Shown: piece by piece, positions 7,473 through 14,845 of the stretch
How the letters are laid out: every line of letters begins with the position of its first letter
Position numbering within the stretch: the first letter of the stretch is position 1
Assembly: GCA_039679375.1 (NCBI GenBank)
Contig: JBDKVA010000020.1
Location: 1-64,000, forward strand
From: JBDKVA01 sp039679375
Lineage (GTDB): Bacteria; Bacillota; Clostridia; Acetivibrionales; DTU013
Direction of reading: 5' to 3'
DNA: 64,000 nt
The notes under the pieces: model-generated
Seen by the model: only the letters and a program-made list of their open reading frames with translations
Told to the model about the DNA's origin: nothing
The model's database searches: none
Made by a program: the position numbers and the translations under genes

Positions 7473-8261
7473 TTACGCATGCTTACCATATTTTATATAA
7501 CATTGGAAAAGGCAAAGCCATTGTACATATAACATCTCGCCGGAACGCGGAATATCACTGGATAACCCCGCCATCTTGAGTGCTGTGGAAATCTGCTTTT
7601 TCGTTAATACCATGTAAATCCCATTCGGCTTTGACAAGCAGTTCACAACAAATCGATTAAAGGAATAACGTTCTTGCCAAGAGATATCAGGTACAGACTT
7701 CTTTTTAAGATGGAACAAAACAGCATCAACAGAAGGCGCCGGATGAAAATCTTCTCTGCGGAAGTAGTATTTCATCCCACAATCAAAAAATGGTTTCATG
7801 CTTAGCGAAAGGATTGTTTCATTTGGTCTCCCCATAAAGTGTTTCGCTGCGCCTTTTTCTATGACAAGCCATGCTTCCTCTGGCAGATTACTATTGCTCG
7901 TCAGCTTTCTGATGATGTCTGTGGTCTTGTTAAAAGGGATATTGGCAAAAACCTTATAAGGAGTCCTTGGTAAGTTCCAGTTTAAGAAGTCACCACAAAC
8001 CAGACTAAGGTTGGATACACCCTTAAATTTTTCTGACAATTTGCCGTAAAGGTTCCGGTCAATTTCGACGGCAGTTACCTTGCCGCATTTAATGATTAAT
8101 TTATCTGTGATATGCCCTTTACCGGCGCCAATTTCGACAACATGATCGTTTTTGCATAAGCTCGACAGATTGATAATCCGCTTTATGATGGACGATGAAG
8201 TCAAAAAGTTCTGCGATGCCCAAACAGGCACGTTATGGTTTGAATTATTATATTTAGGCAC
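7473..8261 (-). CDS. erm-like: Erm-like 23S rRNA adenine N6-methyltransferase
   Basis: A 262-residue member of the KsgA/Erm family, expected to methylate A2058 of 23S rRNA and confer macrolide-lincosamide-streptogramin B resistance. SAM motif I is VVEIGAGKGHIT (~residues 42-53), motif II has TAVEIDRNL, and the catalytic motif IV is FANIPFNKTT, with the Asn-Ile-Pro-Phe of Erm enzymes rather than the KsgA NLPY. The C-terminal alpha-helical lobe is present. The start is GTG at 8261 with GAGGTG 8 bases upstream; the open frame extends further, through the leader. Promoter, short leader ORF and terminator hairpin precede it, which indicates inducible expression. Erm subclass cannot be assigned without alignment. 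Confidence 0.88.
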   Translation of the reverse strand: MPKYNNSNHNVPVWASQNFLTSSSIIKRIINLSSLCKNDHVVEIGAGKGHITDKLIIKCGKVTAVEIDRNLYGKLSEKFKGVSNLSLVCGDFLNWNLPRTPYKVFANIPFNKTTDIIRKLTSNSNLPEEAWLVIEKGAAKHFMGRPNETILSLSMKPFFDCGMKYYFRREDFHPAPSVDAVLFHLKKKSVPDISWQERYSFNRFVVNCLSKPNGIYMVLTKKQISTALKMAGLSSDIPRSGEMLYVQWLCLFQCYIKYGKHA

Positions 8262-8303
8262 AAAAAATACACCTCTTATGATTATTACTCGAATCACAAA
8301 AAG

Positions 8304-8345
8304 GCGCACAAAATCAAAGGCTTTGTTTCCTTCAATTCGGTGCGT
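8304..8345 (-). terminator. erm leader attenuator hairpin
   Basis: Minus-strand arms 8345-8329 and 8320-8304 pair over ~17 positions with one mismatch and several G-U pairs, followed by CTTTTTG. The hairpin begins three bases after the stop codon of the 9-codon leader ORF, the expected place for drug-controlled attenuation. In addition, AGGTGTA of the erm ribosome binding site (8274-8268) is complementary to TACACCT upstream of the leader ORF (8385-8379), so the site could also be masked. Confidence 0.75.
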
Positions 8346-8347
8346 CT

Positions 8348-8377
8348 TTACTTGCGGATACGAATAATAATACCCAT
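8348..8377 (-). CDS. 9-aa erm leader peptide MGIIIRIRK
   Basis: The ATG at 8377 follows AAGGAGG (at about 8400-8394). The peptide ends Arg-Ile-Arg-Lys. Arg/Lys-x-Arg/Lys motifs cause macrolide-dependent ribosome stalling in the known ErmDL leader, so this short ORF is a good candidate for the inducer sensor. The function is inferred from the motif and position. Confidence 0.7.
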   Translation of the reverse strand: MGIIIRIRK

Positions 8378-8414
8378 AAGGTGTACTATCTGCCCTCCTT
8401 AATAAGATAGTGGT

Positions 8415-8443
8415 AGTTTATCATGACTTTTGCTTTCTGTCAA
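8415..8443 (-). promoter_or_regulatory. erm promoter
   Basis: On the minus strand TTGACA (8443-8438), 17-base spacer, TAAACT (8420-8415). It lies about 15 bases upstream of the leader-ORF ribosome binding site. Confidence 0.75.
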
Positions 8444-8566
8444 ACAACAAACAGTCCCTTGCTTTAACAGCTTCAGCAATACATTGTCTTCAAATCACAG
8501 CGTATAAAGCACTTGATTTACGGACATGAAAATTGTATATTATTTATGCCGAGATGAGGTGAAAAC

Positions 8567-8683
8567 GTGAAGCGGCCAGATTATCTGGAACAGGTTAAAA
8601 AGCTGCTGCAAGACTCCAAAGATGGAGCAGTTTTTATGCCTTTTGGCTTTTTTGACATTAGTGATGGATGTTTAGCGCTTTAG
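8567..8683 (+). pseudogene. N-terminal remnant of a DUF6088/AbiEi-like antitoxin
   Basis: A GTG-initiated 38-codon frame with a GAGG box upstream encodes VKRPDYLEQVKKLLQ followed by DGAVFMPFGFFDISD. This matches my recollection of the start of the DUF6088/AbiEi-type winged-helix antitoxin-like proteins, which should continue for about 150 more residues. The frame ends in GCLAL next to a GCGCTTTAGCGC palindrome (8676-8687) and a longer imperfect repeat pairing TGGATGTTTA (8665) with its complement at 8697-8707. The rest of the gene is gone. Remnant call is moderately confident. Confidence 0.45.
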
Positions 8684-8754
8684 CGCGAATTACCACTAAA
8701 ACATCCACGAAAGGACGGCGGTGTGGTTAATAAGGCTATTGCGGAGGGCGAGAA

Positions 8755-9318
8755 ATGATTCACATAGGAACACAACAAATCGAAACCGAACGGCTTATCC
8801 TCCGCAGATTTACGATGGAGGATGTTGCCGATGCATTTCACGGCTGGTTTTCCGACCCTGACGTGGCTATGTATATGCGTTGGGATGCCCACACGGATGT
8901 TTCACAGACGCGGGAATTTATAACTCGCTTTGTGGCTGAATATGAGAAACCGGATTTCTATCGATGGACGATAACGTTGAAAAAGGACGATAGGGCAATT
9001 GGTGCAGTCGGTATCCACATTGAAAACGAATTTGATTCTGTGGCAGATGTTTCGTATACTCTAGGTAAAGCCTTCTGGAATCAAGGGATAGTTAGCGAAG
9101 CGCTCAAGGCGGTTCTCCATTATGCCCTTGCAGATGTTGGGATTAACCGGGTCGAAGCCTTTCATGCTATCGACAATCCGGCTTCCGGCAGGGTAATGCA
9201 AAAAGCCGGGATGAAATACGAAGGTCATGCCCGACAGAAATATAGAAGCCATAAAGGGTATGAGGATTGTGATTTATACGCCATCTTGGCGGAGGACTGG
9301 AGGATAGCGGAATCATGA
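8755..9318 (+). CDS. RimJ/RimL-type GNAT N-acetyltransferase
   Basis: A 187-residue acetyltransferase of the Acetyltransf_3 group. It has the N-terminal ETERLILRRFTMEDV strand, a substrate-proximal GKAFWNQGIVSEALKAVLHYA acetyl-CoA helix (~residues 102-121) and the ending NPASGRVMQKAGMKYEG. These are the hallmarks of protein- or drug-modifying RimJ-like enzymes. A GGAGGG box precedes the ATG by 7 bases. It is followed closely by the APH(3') homologue. The ATGA at its end could start a 23-codon frame with no recognised homologue. Substrate unknown. Confidence 0.85.
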   Translation: MIHIGTQQIETERLILRRFTMEDVADAFHGWFSDPDVAMYMRWDAHTDVSQTREFITRFVAEYEKPDFYRWTITLKKDDRAIGAVGIHIENEFDSVADVSYTLGKAFWNQGIVSEALKAVLHYALADVGINRVEAFHAIDNPASGRVMQKAGMKYEGHARQKYRSHKGYEDCDLYAILAEDWRIAES

Positions 9319-9408
9319 CCCTAAACGAAACCATACAAATCATGATGCCGCCTCGTCAAAACCTCTGTGCCATAACTGCTGGTTGATGAATAGATGGGAG
9401 GGGCGTGA

Positions 9409-10275
9409 ATGATAAAGATAATCCACATTCTCGGTGCGTCCGGGGCTGGTACCTCTACGCTTGAACAGGTGCTTTTGCGCTTATTTCCTGCCGAAATTAC
9501 TGCTCGCCTCTCCGGCTATACCTGCACTAAAGATAGCATTGGCTGTTCGTCGGCGGGCGTATTTCGCTATGAACACAACGGCGATGTACTATACTTGAAA
9601 ATCACCAAGGTCTCCGATGAAATCCGGCGAGAGCAGGATTTGCTTGCTTGGCTTAAGGGTAAGGTGCCGGTGCCGGATGTGGTGTATTACGGAGAACAGG
9701 ACGGCGACGCTTTTCTGCTCATGACAAAGGCGGAAGGCTTCATGGCTTGCGATTGTCCGAGGGATGCCGTTGGCGAACAAGATAAGGTACACGAACCCAT
9801 CGCACAAACGGTTAAGCTGCTGGCCGATGCTTTGCTTATGCTGCAAGCGGTGGATATTTATAAATGCCCATTTGAGAACACGCTTGACTATAAGCTGAAA
9901 GCGGCGCTGTATAACATTGAGCATGATTTAGTGGATATGGACGACTTCGAGGAAGGTAACGATTTTGATTCGCCGATGGAACTGTATCAGTGGCTGGTAG
10001 AGAATCGCCTGCCAGAGGAACTCTGCTTCACCCACGGCGATTTTTGCCTGCCGAATATCTTTATTGACGGCAAGACGGTAACCGGCTTCATCGACATCGG
10101 GCGTGGCGGTATTGCTGACAAGTGGCAAGATATAGCGCTGTGTGTCCGCTCGCTGGGCTATAACCTGCGGCACATGGAACAACAGGAGTATATAGACCTT
10201 CTGTTCATACATTTGGGGATTCTGCCGGACGAGGCTAAAATCCGCTATTACATCCTGCTGGATGAATTATTCTAA
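9409..10275 (+). CDS. APH(3')-family aminoglycoside phosphotransferase with P-loop N-terminal stub
   Basis: Residues ~26-288 match the aminoglycoside 3'-phosphotransferase family. Seen are SGYTCTKDSIGCSSAGVFRY (start of the N-lobe), LYLKI with the ATP lysine, the catalytic FTHGDFCLPNIF, the metal-binding FIDIGRGGIADKWQDIA and the characteristic terminal helix YYILLDELF. The likely reaction is ATP-dependent 3'-phosphorylation of kanamycin-like aminoglycosides. The first ~23 residues, MIKIIHILGASGAGTSTLEQ, are instead the Walker A start of a nucleoside/adenylate-kinase-like P-loop protein, so the gene seems to have captured a foreign start. GGGAGGGG precedes the ATG. Family confidence is high; activity of the chimera is untested. 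Confidence 0.85.
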   Translation: MIKIIHILGASGAGTSTLEQVLLRLFPAEITARLSGYTCTKDSIGCSSAGVFRYEHNGDVLYLKITKVSDEIRREQDLLAWLKGKVPVPDVVYYGEQDGDAFLLMTKAEGFMACDCPRDAVGEQDKVHEPIAQTVKLLADALLMLQAVDIYKCPFENTLDYKLKAALYNIEHDLVDMDDFEEGNDFDSPMELYQWLVENRLPEELCFTHGDFCLPNIFIDGKTVTGFIDIGRGGIADKWQDIALCVRSLGYNLRHMEQQEYIDLLFIHLGILPDEAKIRYYILLDELF

Positions 10276-10291
10276 AGGGAGAAATTTGGCA

Positions 10292-10345
10292 ATGAAATTC
10301 GGAATACCAACATTAATCGAACTGAAAGGGGAGGTAAGGACATGA
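10292..10345 (+). pseudogene. N-terminal stub of a TIM-barrel isomerase-like gene
   Basis: A 17-codon frame MKFGIPTLIELKGEVRT with a GGGAG box begins like sugar phosphate isomerase/epimerase (xylose isomerase-like TIM barrel) proteins and then stops. Its TGA overlaps the ATG of the next gene. Possibly the captured start of a deleted gene; small size makes this uncertain. Confidence 0.3.
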
Positions 10346-11040
10346 CCAACCTAACCGAATATATAAAAGATGAATTATTATCACATGGAGCCGACCTTGT
10401 AGGAATAAGCGATCTTTCCGAACTGCCGTCAGACATTCGCTGTGAGTTGCCCATTGGTATCTGCGTCGCGGTCAAATATCCGAAAGAGGTTATTCGCGAG
10501 ATTACCGATCTACCAACAAAAGAATATTACAACCAATATAACCAATTAAACGAAAGGCTCGATATGCTGGCTAATCTCGGTGCAGACGCTCTGAAAGCCT
10601 TTGGTTATCAAGCTGTACCGCAGACAAGAGAGTACGTTGAGCAATTTGAAACAGATTATGATTCCCGGCTTCCTCATAAAACAGTCGCTACCCGAGCAGG
10701 GCTTGGTTGGATTGGCAAAAGTGCGCTTCTGGTTACAGATGCGTTTGGCTCTATGATTCGCATATCCTCCATTCTGACAGATGCGCCGCTAGAAACGGCA
10801 AAACCTATAAACAAGTCAAAATGTGGTGATTGCAAAGTTTGTACCGAAGCCTGTCCTGCTCGAGCAATTTCCGGCAAACTTTGGGAGGCCGGTGTCCCTC
10901 GGGATGAATTTTTTAATGCCGTCGCCTGCCGAAAGACAGCAAGAGAACGCGCCAAAAAGGGATTTGGTATCGAGATAACCCAATGCGGCAAATGTATCGA
11001 GGTTTGCCCGTATACAAGACGGTATTTGAATGGAGGGTGA
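10342..11040 (+). CDS. 4Fe-4S double-cluster protein related to epoxyqueuosine reductase QueG
   Basis: A 232-residue protein with a C-terminal pair of 4Fe-4S ferredoxin motifs: CGDCKVCTEACPARAI (~residues 154-169) and CGKCIEVCPYTRRY (~215-228). Upstream is the QueG-like signature RAGLGWIGKSALLVTDAFGS (~118-137). It is shorter than QueG and lacks the N-terminal cobalamin-binding features I would expect, so it belongs to the QueG-related reductase family of Firmicutes rather than being QueG itself. It likely carries electrons for a reductive reaction in the cytosol. An AGGGGAGG box precedes the start. Confidence 0.8.
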   Translation: MTNLTEYIKDELLSHGADLVGISDLSELPSDIRCELPIGICVAVKYPKEVIREITDLPTKEYYNQYNQLNERLDMLANLGADALKAFGYQAVPQTREYVEQFETDYDSRLPHKTVATRAGLGWIGKSALLVTDAFGSMIRISSILTDAPLETAKPINKSKCGDCKVCTEACPARAISGKLWEAGVPRDEFFNAVACRKTARERAKKGFGIEITQCGKCIEVCPYTRRYLNGG

Positions 11041-11045
11041 AAATC

Positions 11046-11165
11046 ATGCGGACTGGACAGGAAATGATGGAGTTGATTTTAGGCGTAACCAAGACTGATG
11101 AGCATATTCGGGCTGTATTGCTGGTCGGTTCGAGGGCGAACCCAACCGTTCCGAAGGACAGCTAC
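11046..11165 (+). pseudogene. N-terminal fragment of an ANT(6)/AadE adenylyltransferase
   Basis: With a GGAGGG ribosome site, this frame begins MRTGQEMMELILGVTKTDEH and continues to VGSRANPTVPKDSY, which is the ANT(6) nucleotidyltransferase GSR motif. It breaks before the catalytic DxD. Compare the intact gene at 25611, which begins MRTEKEMLDLIL and has GSRVNPN followed by DYD. After 11165 the frame runs into unrelated sequence and stops at 11279. Non-functional remnant. Confidence 0.75.
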
Positions 11166-11193
11166 CGTGAGGGATTAGCAAGGTATCAATTAA

Positions 11194-11595
11194 CGCCGTT
11201 CTTCCGCGTTCTCGTTCCAGAAAGAAACGTCTGCATTCAGAATCACGGAGGATGTACTCCGACTCCGCGCCTTTTATGAGGCGATTTTCGACGGTACGGC
11301 AGAAGGCGACGAGATTCATTCATCCCTTGTTGCCGGAGGAGTGACGTTCACATTTGACTATGTTACGCCATTGCAGGAAAATCCGGTATTCCATTATGTG
11401 GCTGCGGGCGGCGCGAACAATGTGATTGTCGGCTTCAATGTCGATGACCTTGATTCTGAATATCAGCGGTTGCTACCTCTGGGAGCAGAAATGTTGAATC
11501 AGCCGACCACCCATCCGTGGGGTGCGCGTTCTTTTCAATTCAAAGACCCGGACGGAAATATCTTGAATTTCCGCAGCCTACCGAAAGTGAAATGA
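11194..11595 (+). pseudogene. 5'-truncated VOC/glyoxalase-family gene
   Basis: The open frame from 11194 contains RITEDVLRLRAFYEAIFDG (the first beta-alpha unit of a vicinal-oxygen-chelate protein) and then a second half ending FKDPDGNILNFRSL, the metal-binding Glu/Asp-Pro-Asp-Gly ending. No start codon or ribosome site lies ahead of the first unit; the only in-frame candidate is GTG at 11341, which would delete half the fold. It appears fused behind the ANT(6) fragment. Dead or strongly truncated. Confidence 0.65.
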
Positions 11596-11620
11596 GGATG
11601 GTAAGTGAATATGCCGACAT

Positions 11621-11926
11621 ATGAAACCGCTGTATGGATGCGTAGAAAGTCTTATTAAAGCGTGTGAAGAGCTGGCATATCAAAAAGGCTGTTCCAGTAT
11701 AGGGCTTGGTGTCGGACTATACACGGAAAAGCATGCCCAGGATCAAACCACAGAGAAAGTACAGGCACTCTGGAAACGTATATTTCCAGAATGGTTCCCG
11801 ACATCAGGATATGAACATGCAGATGCACCTGAATTTGAAATGTACTATAGAGCAGGTGATGACAAATACATTGCTGAAGTATGGATACCAGTTGTGAAGA
11901 ATAATTTAAAAGGTATGGACAAATAA
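11621..11926 (+). pseudogene. mosaic of GNAT fragment and GyrI-like domain ending
   Basis: A 101-codon frame. Residues ~10-33 (LIKACEELAYQKGCSSIGLG) match the acetyl-CoA helix and following strand of GNAT acetyltransferases, and residues ~45-96 (KRIFPEWFPTSGYEHADAPE then YIAEVWIPV) match the C-terminal end of GyrI-like/AraC effector-binding domains. Neither domain is complete and the ribosome site is weak. It reads as two gene fragments spliced together. Confidence 0.6.
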
Positions 11927-12033
11927 AGTTGATGAATTATTTTTCTTGACAAAAGCCCTCCCAATATGGAAATATATTTTAAAGTGACTTTGCGTTACAA
12001 GTTGTCTCAGCAGAGTCAATAGAAACTGGAGAT

Positions 12034-12080
12034 AACCCTGTAGAGTCGCGTTGCTAGTGATTTCTGCGGGGTTTTTGTTT
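12034..12080 (+). terminator. terminator or attenuator before the flavodoxin-family gene
   Basis: Arms 12034-12046 and 12061-12073 (AACCCTGTAGAG pairing with TTTCTGCGGGGTT, three G-U pairs) are followed by TTTTTGTTT. It lies only ~17 bases before the start at 12097 and ~85 bases after a TTGACA at 11947. It may end upstream transcription or act as an attenuator. Confidence 0.6.
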
Positions 12081-12096
12081 AGGAGGGTGATGTAGT

Positions 12097-12669
12097 ATGA
12101 AGGTCATAGGAATATCAGGCAGTCCAAGAAAAGATGGTAATACGGAGATTTTGGTCAAGCATGTATTAAAGCCTTTCTATGATAAAGGCTGGGAAGTAGT
12201 TGAGTTCTTTTTAAGCAGCATGGTTATAAATCCCTGTATCGGATGTGAAACATGCGGTGAAACCGGAATGTGTGCCATAGAAGGAGATGATATGGAGCTA
12301 TTATTAAGTGAATTTGAGAATTGTGATGCTTTAATTATAGGGACACCAGTGTATTACAGGAATGTAACTGCACAGCTCAAGGCTTTATTTGATAGAAGCT
12401 TTGTTTTTAAAAACAGGAAGCTGCTTAAAGGAAAGCTTGGAGGAGCAATTGCCGTTGGCAGGGGAGAAGGAGGGGGACAAAGCCTGGCGCTTTCCATTAT
12501 TCATAATTACTATTTATCTTCAGGTGCGCTTTGTGTACCTGGTGAAATCAATGGCTTATCTGCTAGAGCAGACAAACCGGGAGATATTTTAAAACAAGAA
12601 AACAGATTAAGACAGGCAACGATATTAGGTGAAAATATACTGAAGTATGCAGAATTGATCAGATATTAA
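12097..12669 (+). CDS. NADPH-dependent FMN reductase family protein
   Basis: A 190-residue flavodoxin-fold protein beginning MKVIGISGSPRKDGNTEILV, the FMN phosphate-binding loop. It has a cysteine-rich segment CIGCETCGETGMCAIEGDDM (~residues 48-67) typical of iron-sulfur flavoprotein-like reductases, then GTPVYYRNVTAQLKALFDRS. The family reduces quinones, nitro compounds or iron-sulfur partners using NAD(P)H. An AGGAGGG box precedes the ATG by 10 bases. It begins a cluster with a methyltransferase 17 bases downstream. The exact substrate is unknown. Confidence 0.82.
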   Translation: MKVIGISGSPRKDGNTEILVKHVLKPFYDKGWEVVEFFLSSMVINPCIGCETCGETGMCAIEGDDMELLLSEFENCDALIIGTPVYYRNVTAQLKALFDRSFVFKNRKLLKGKLGGAIAVGRGEGGGQSLALSIIHNYYLSSGALCVPGEINGLSARADKPGDILKQENRLRQATILGENILKYAELIRY

Positions 12670-12686
12670 ATTGGAGGATTTTGTAG

Positions 12687-13298
12687 ATGGAAAAGCCGTT
12701 TTGGGAAAATACATACAGTGTCGATGCAGTAACAACCTTTGGTATAAAGCCTAATAGGGCGATAGAAGATATGTGGGAAAGCTTCGATAAAGACTGGTCG
12801 ATATTGGACGTTGGATGCGGGGAAGGGAAAAACCCCATATTTCTTGCTGAAAATGGGTTTAAGAATGTTGATGCATTTGACTTATCACAGGCAGGTATAA
12901 AAAAGCTGTTACGAATTGCGCAATTAAAGAAAATAGAAGTCAATGCCTGGGTTCAGGATTTAACAGAATTTAGCTTTAAAAAGAAATATGATCTGATAAT
13001 ATCATATGGAACTTTTCATTTTGTTGGTAAAGATGAGTGGAAGAGATTTATTAGTGAAGCAAAAAACAATACCAATATAAGTGGATTGAATATTTTTCAG
13101 ATTTTCACAAATAAAGTACCTGCATCATATGATATTGCTGCTTTTATCAAAGGTTTAGCTGACGAAGGGGAACTTGAGTCAATGTATCGGGACTGGCAGA
13201 TTATAAGTACAACATCACATGTATTTGAAGACGAACATCCAGGCGTTGAAAAACATTTACATGCATCCAATACAGTAGTGGCAAAGAGAGTAAAATAG
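12687..13298 (+). CDS. class I SAM-dependent methyltransferase (203 aa)
   Basis: A compact Methyltransf_25-type enzyme with motif I SILDVGCGEGKNPIFLAENG (~residues 32-51), the acidic DAFDLSQAGI after strand 2, VQDLTEF at the adenine-binding strand and DLIISYGTFHFVG at motif IV. The arrangement resembles tellurite/thiopurine-like small methyltransferases of Firmicutes. A TTGGAGGA site precedes the ATG by ~9 bases and the spacing from the FMN reductase is 17 bases, so they are probably co-transcribed. Substrate unknown. Confidence 0.82.
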   Translation: MEKPFWENTYSVDAVTTFGIKPNRAIEDMWESFDKDWSILDVGCGEGKNPIFLAENGFKNVDAFDLSQAGIKKLLRIAQLKKIEVNAWVQDLTEFSFKKKYDLIISYGTFHFVGKDEWKRFISEAKNNTNISGLNIFQIFTNKVPASYDIAAFIKGLADEGELESMYRDWQIISTTSHVFEDEHPGVEKHLHASNTVVAKRVK

Positions 13299-13344
13299 TA
13301 CTCTATGAAACCTTCAGCATTTTTTTCAACCATCGATAGAATAA

Positions 13345-13611
13345 TATGAACGACGATCCCGGGATAAAGACAAGTATTCGGATTGGATTGATCATGTAAT
13401 AAAGTATGTTTCAGGGTCGCCTTATGGCATGAAAAACAATCTTCGGGGTTTTGATGGCGTAGTCGAGTATTTTTTGAGAAGAAAAGAAGTTGAATTGGAG
13501 GCAATTAACCATATCGATATGAAAACAATTATAATTGAAAACCTTGATTATGATGCTGAAAAAGGTATAACACGGGTTATTGAGACAATTTCAAATTTAT
13601 GGGAGGCTTAG
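13345..13611 (+). pseudogene. C-terminal remnant of a P-loop nucleotide kinase-like protein
   Basis: The open frame after a stop at 13342 reads DKDKYSDWIDHVIKYVSG and SPYGMKNNLRGFDGVVEYFL, a helical lid-like region, and ends IETISNLWEA just before the creatininase gene. It resembles the C-terminal lid and final helices of the small AAA/shikimate-kinase-like proteins of Firmicutes, but the Walker A half is missing. The first ATG in frame is at 13429 and has no convincing ribosome site. The remnant has no function that can be named. Confidence 0.5.
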
Positions 13612-13614
13612 GTT

Positions 13615-14391
13615 ATGAGTAAAAATCAATTTGTACTCGGAAAGCAGCCAGACCTATCAATATTTTTGGATACGATGGTGGAAATGAATTTGATGGAGGT
13701 TAAAGAATCTGCAGAGAAAGGAGATGTGGTTTTATTACCGATTGGTATTATTGAAGAACATGGACCCCATATGGATTTAAGCCCTGATATTTATATGGCT
13801 TATATATTTTGTAGACTGTTAAGGCTAAAATTGGATAATAAAGGAATCCATTCAATTATTGCACCTCCCTATTATTGGGGCATAAGTGAAGATGTGAAGA
13901 AATATCCCGGAACTTTTTCCGTCAGACCGGAAACATTTAAGGCAATGCTGATGGATATATTCGGTTCTCTGAGTTCCTGGGGGTTTTCAGAAGTTTTCAT
14001 AATCAATGCACATGGTGATAAAACCCATGTTGAGACAATTAGATATTCAGTCAAGGAGGCAAATAATAAATTGGATATACACGCCTGGCTTTTATCGGAT
14101 CTTGATTTCCATGTTGATAATCCACCTATTTTCCCAAAACCAAGGGAAGGGAAATTTGAACCTGATTATCATGCAGGGGCCAATGAGACAGCGGCTGTAT
14201 GGACTTTCTATCCTGAAAAGGTTGATGTAGAAGTTGCCAGAGGACTAAAACCGCAAAACAGCTTTGATCCTTTAGGGTATTGCGGGGATCCTGCCAGCTT
14301 TGATTTGGAGAAGTATGTAATTGAATTTTTTGAGGCTGATGCGGAGTTGGATTCTTTAAGAATTAAAGCTTTGGTAAATAATTGTTTATAA
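13615..14391 (+). CDS. creatininase-family amidohydrolase
   Basis: A 258-residue member of the creatininase (creatinine amidohydrolase) family, a metal-dependent cyclic-amide hydrolase fold. Visible metal and active-site elements are LPIGIIEEHGPHMDLSPDIY (Glu-His-Asp, ~residues 41-60), INAHGDK (~123-129) and YHAGANETAAVW (His-Ala-Gly-x-x-Glu, ~182-193). Relatives include creatininase, MftE and the riboflavin/F420 pathway ArfB, so the substrate cannot be fixed; the context gives no cofactor pathway. GGGAGG lies 9 bases before the ATG and the gene is 3 bases downstream of the kinase remnant. Confidence 0.82.
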   Translation: MSKNQFVLGKQPDLSIFLDTMVEMNLMEVKESAEKGDVVLLPIGIIEEHGPHMDLSPDIYMAYIFCRLLRLKLDNKGIHSIIAPPYYWGISEDVKKYPGTFSVRPETFKAMLMDIFGSLSSWGFSEVFIINAHGDKTHVETIRYSVKEANNKLDIHAWLLSDLDFHVDNPPIFPKPREGKFEPDYHAGANETAAVWTFYPEKVDVEVARGLKPQNSFDPLGYCGDPASFDLEKYVIEFFEADAELDSLRIKALVNNCL

Positions 14392-14845
14392 TAGAGAGGA
14401 GATGATTTTAATGGCAGAATCTTTTGGCGTTGTGCTTGATATACTCCATGCAAAGTCTGCAAGGTGAGCATCGACGATGCTGTGCATGGAGCTACCTAAA
14501 TTAGCTATAAAACCAGTCGATTAAAATGGACCCGGAAATTTGCACAGACAAACAGGGCGAAATAAGTTAGAATAGGGTCATGGAAAAGAGAAGAAATTTT
14601 AAACTGGAGGAAAATGCAAAAATATACTTGAGGTCGGGCTATTTAGAGAGGTGATCTGTATTTTTGGCATGTCAGGAATTGTTGGAAATTGAAAGGTGTT
14701 ATAATACTGTTGGGAGACAACTGTGACGTGTTTTCGGTTGTTGATTTGAATTTTGACATGAATTTAATTTTGAGCTTAATTGGAATCGTAACGTTGAACG
14801 GGCTGTGGAATTACTTACATAAGGGCTAATGAACGGAGAGCCAAT
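14392..14845. other. 454-bp intergenic stretch with palindrome and small ORF remnants
   Basis: No full gene is seen. An 18-codon frame with AGAGGAG upstream (14411-14467) ends inside a nested palindrome: outer arms CTCCATGCA (14444-14452) and TGCATGGAG (14483-14491), inner arms GCATCG/CGATGC (14468-14480). A second 24-codon frame (14580-14654, MEKRRNFKLEENAKIYLRSG) and the preceding sequence have the feel of a decayed insertion-sequence end, not provable here. A TATAAT at 14700-14705 with TTGTTG 15 bases upstream is a possible promoter for the two-component genes that follow. A 23-codon hydrophobic frame (14758-14829) lacks a ribosome site. Confidence 0.4.

Noticed and set aside
9315..9386. 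23-codon frame overlapping the end of the RimJ-like gene as ATGA
   Set aside because: No recognisable homology and no conserved neighbour; short overlap frames of this kind arise by chance.
11621..11926. Considered as an intact GNAT acetyltransferase
   Set aside because: Only the acetyl-CoA helix is GNAT-like; the rest matches a GyrI-like ending, so it is a mosaic fragment.
14444..14491. Nested palindrome as an integron attC site
   Set aside because: No core GTTRRRY-type sites and no integrase or cassette structure nearby.
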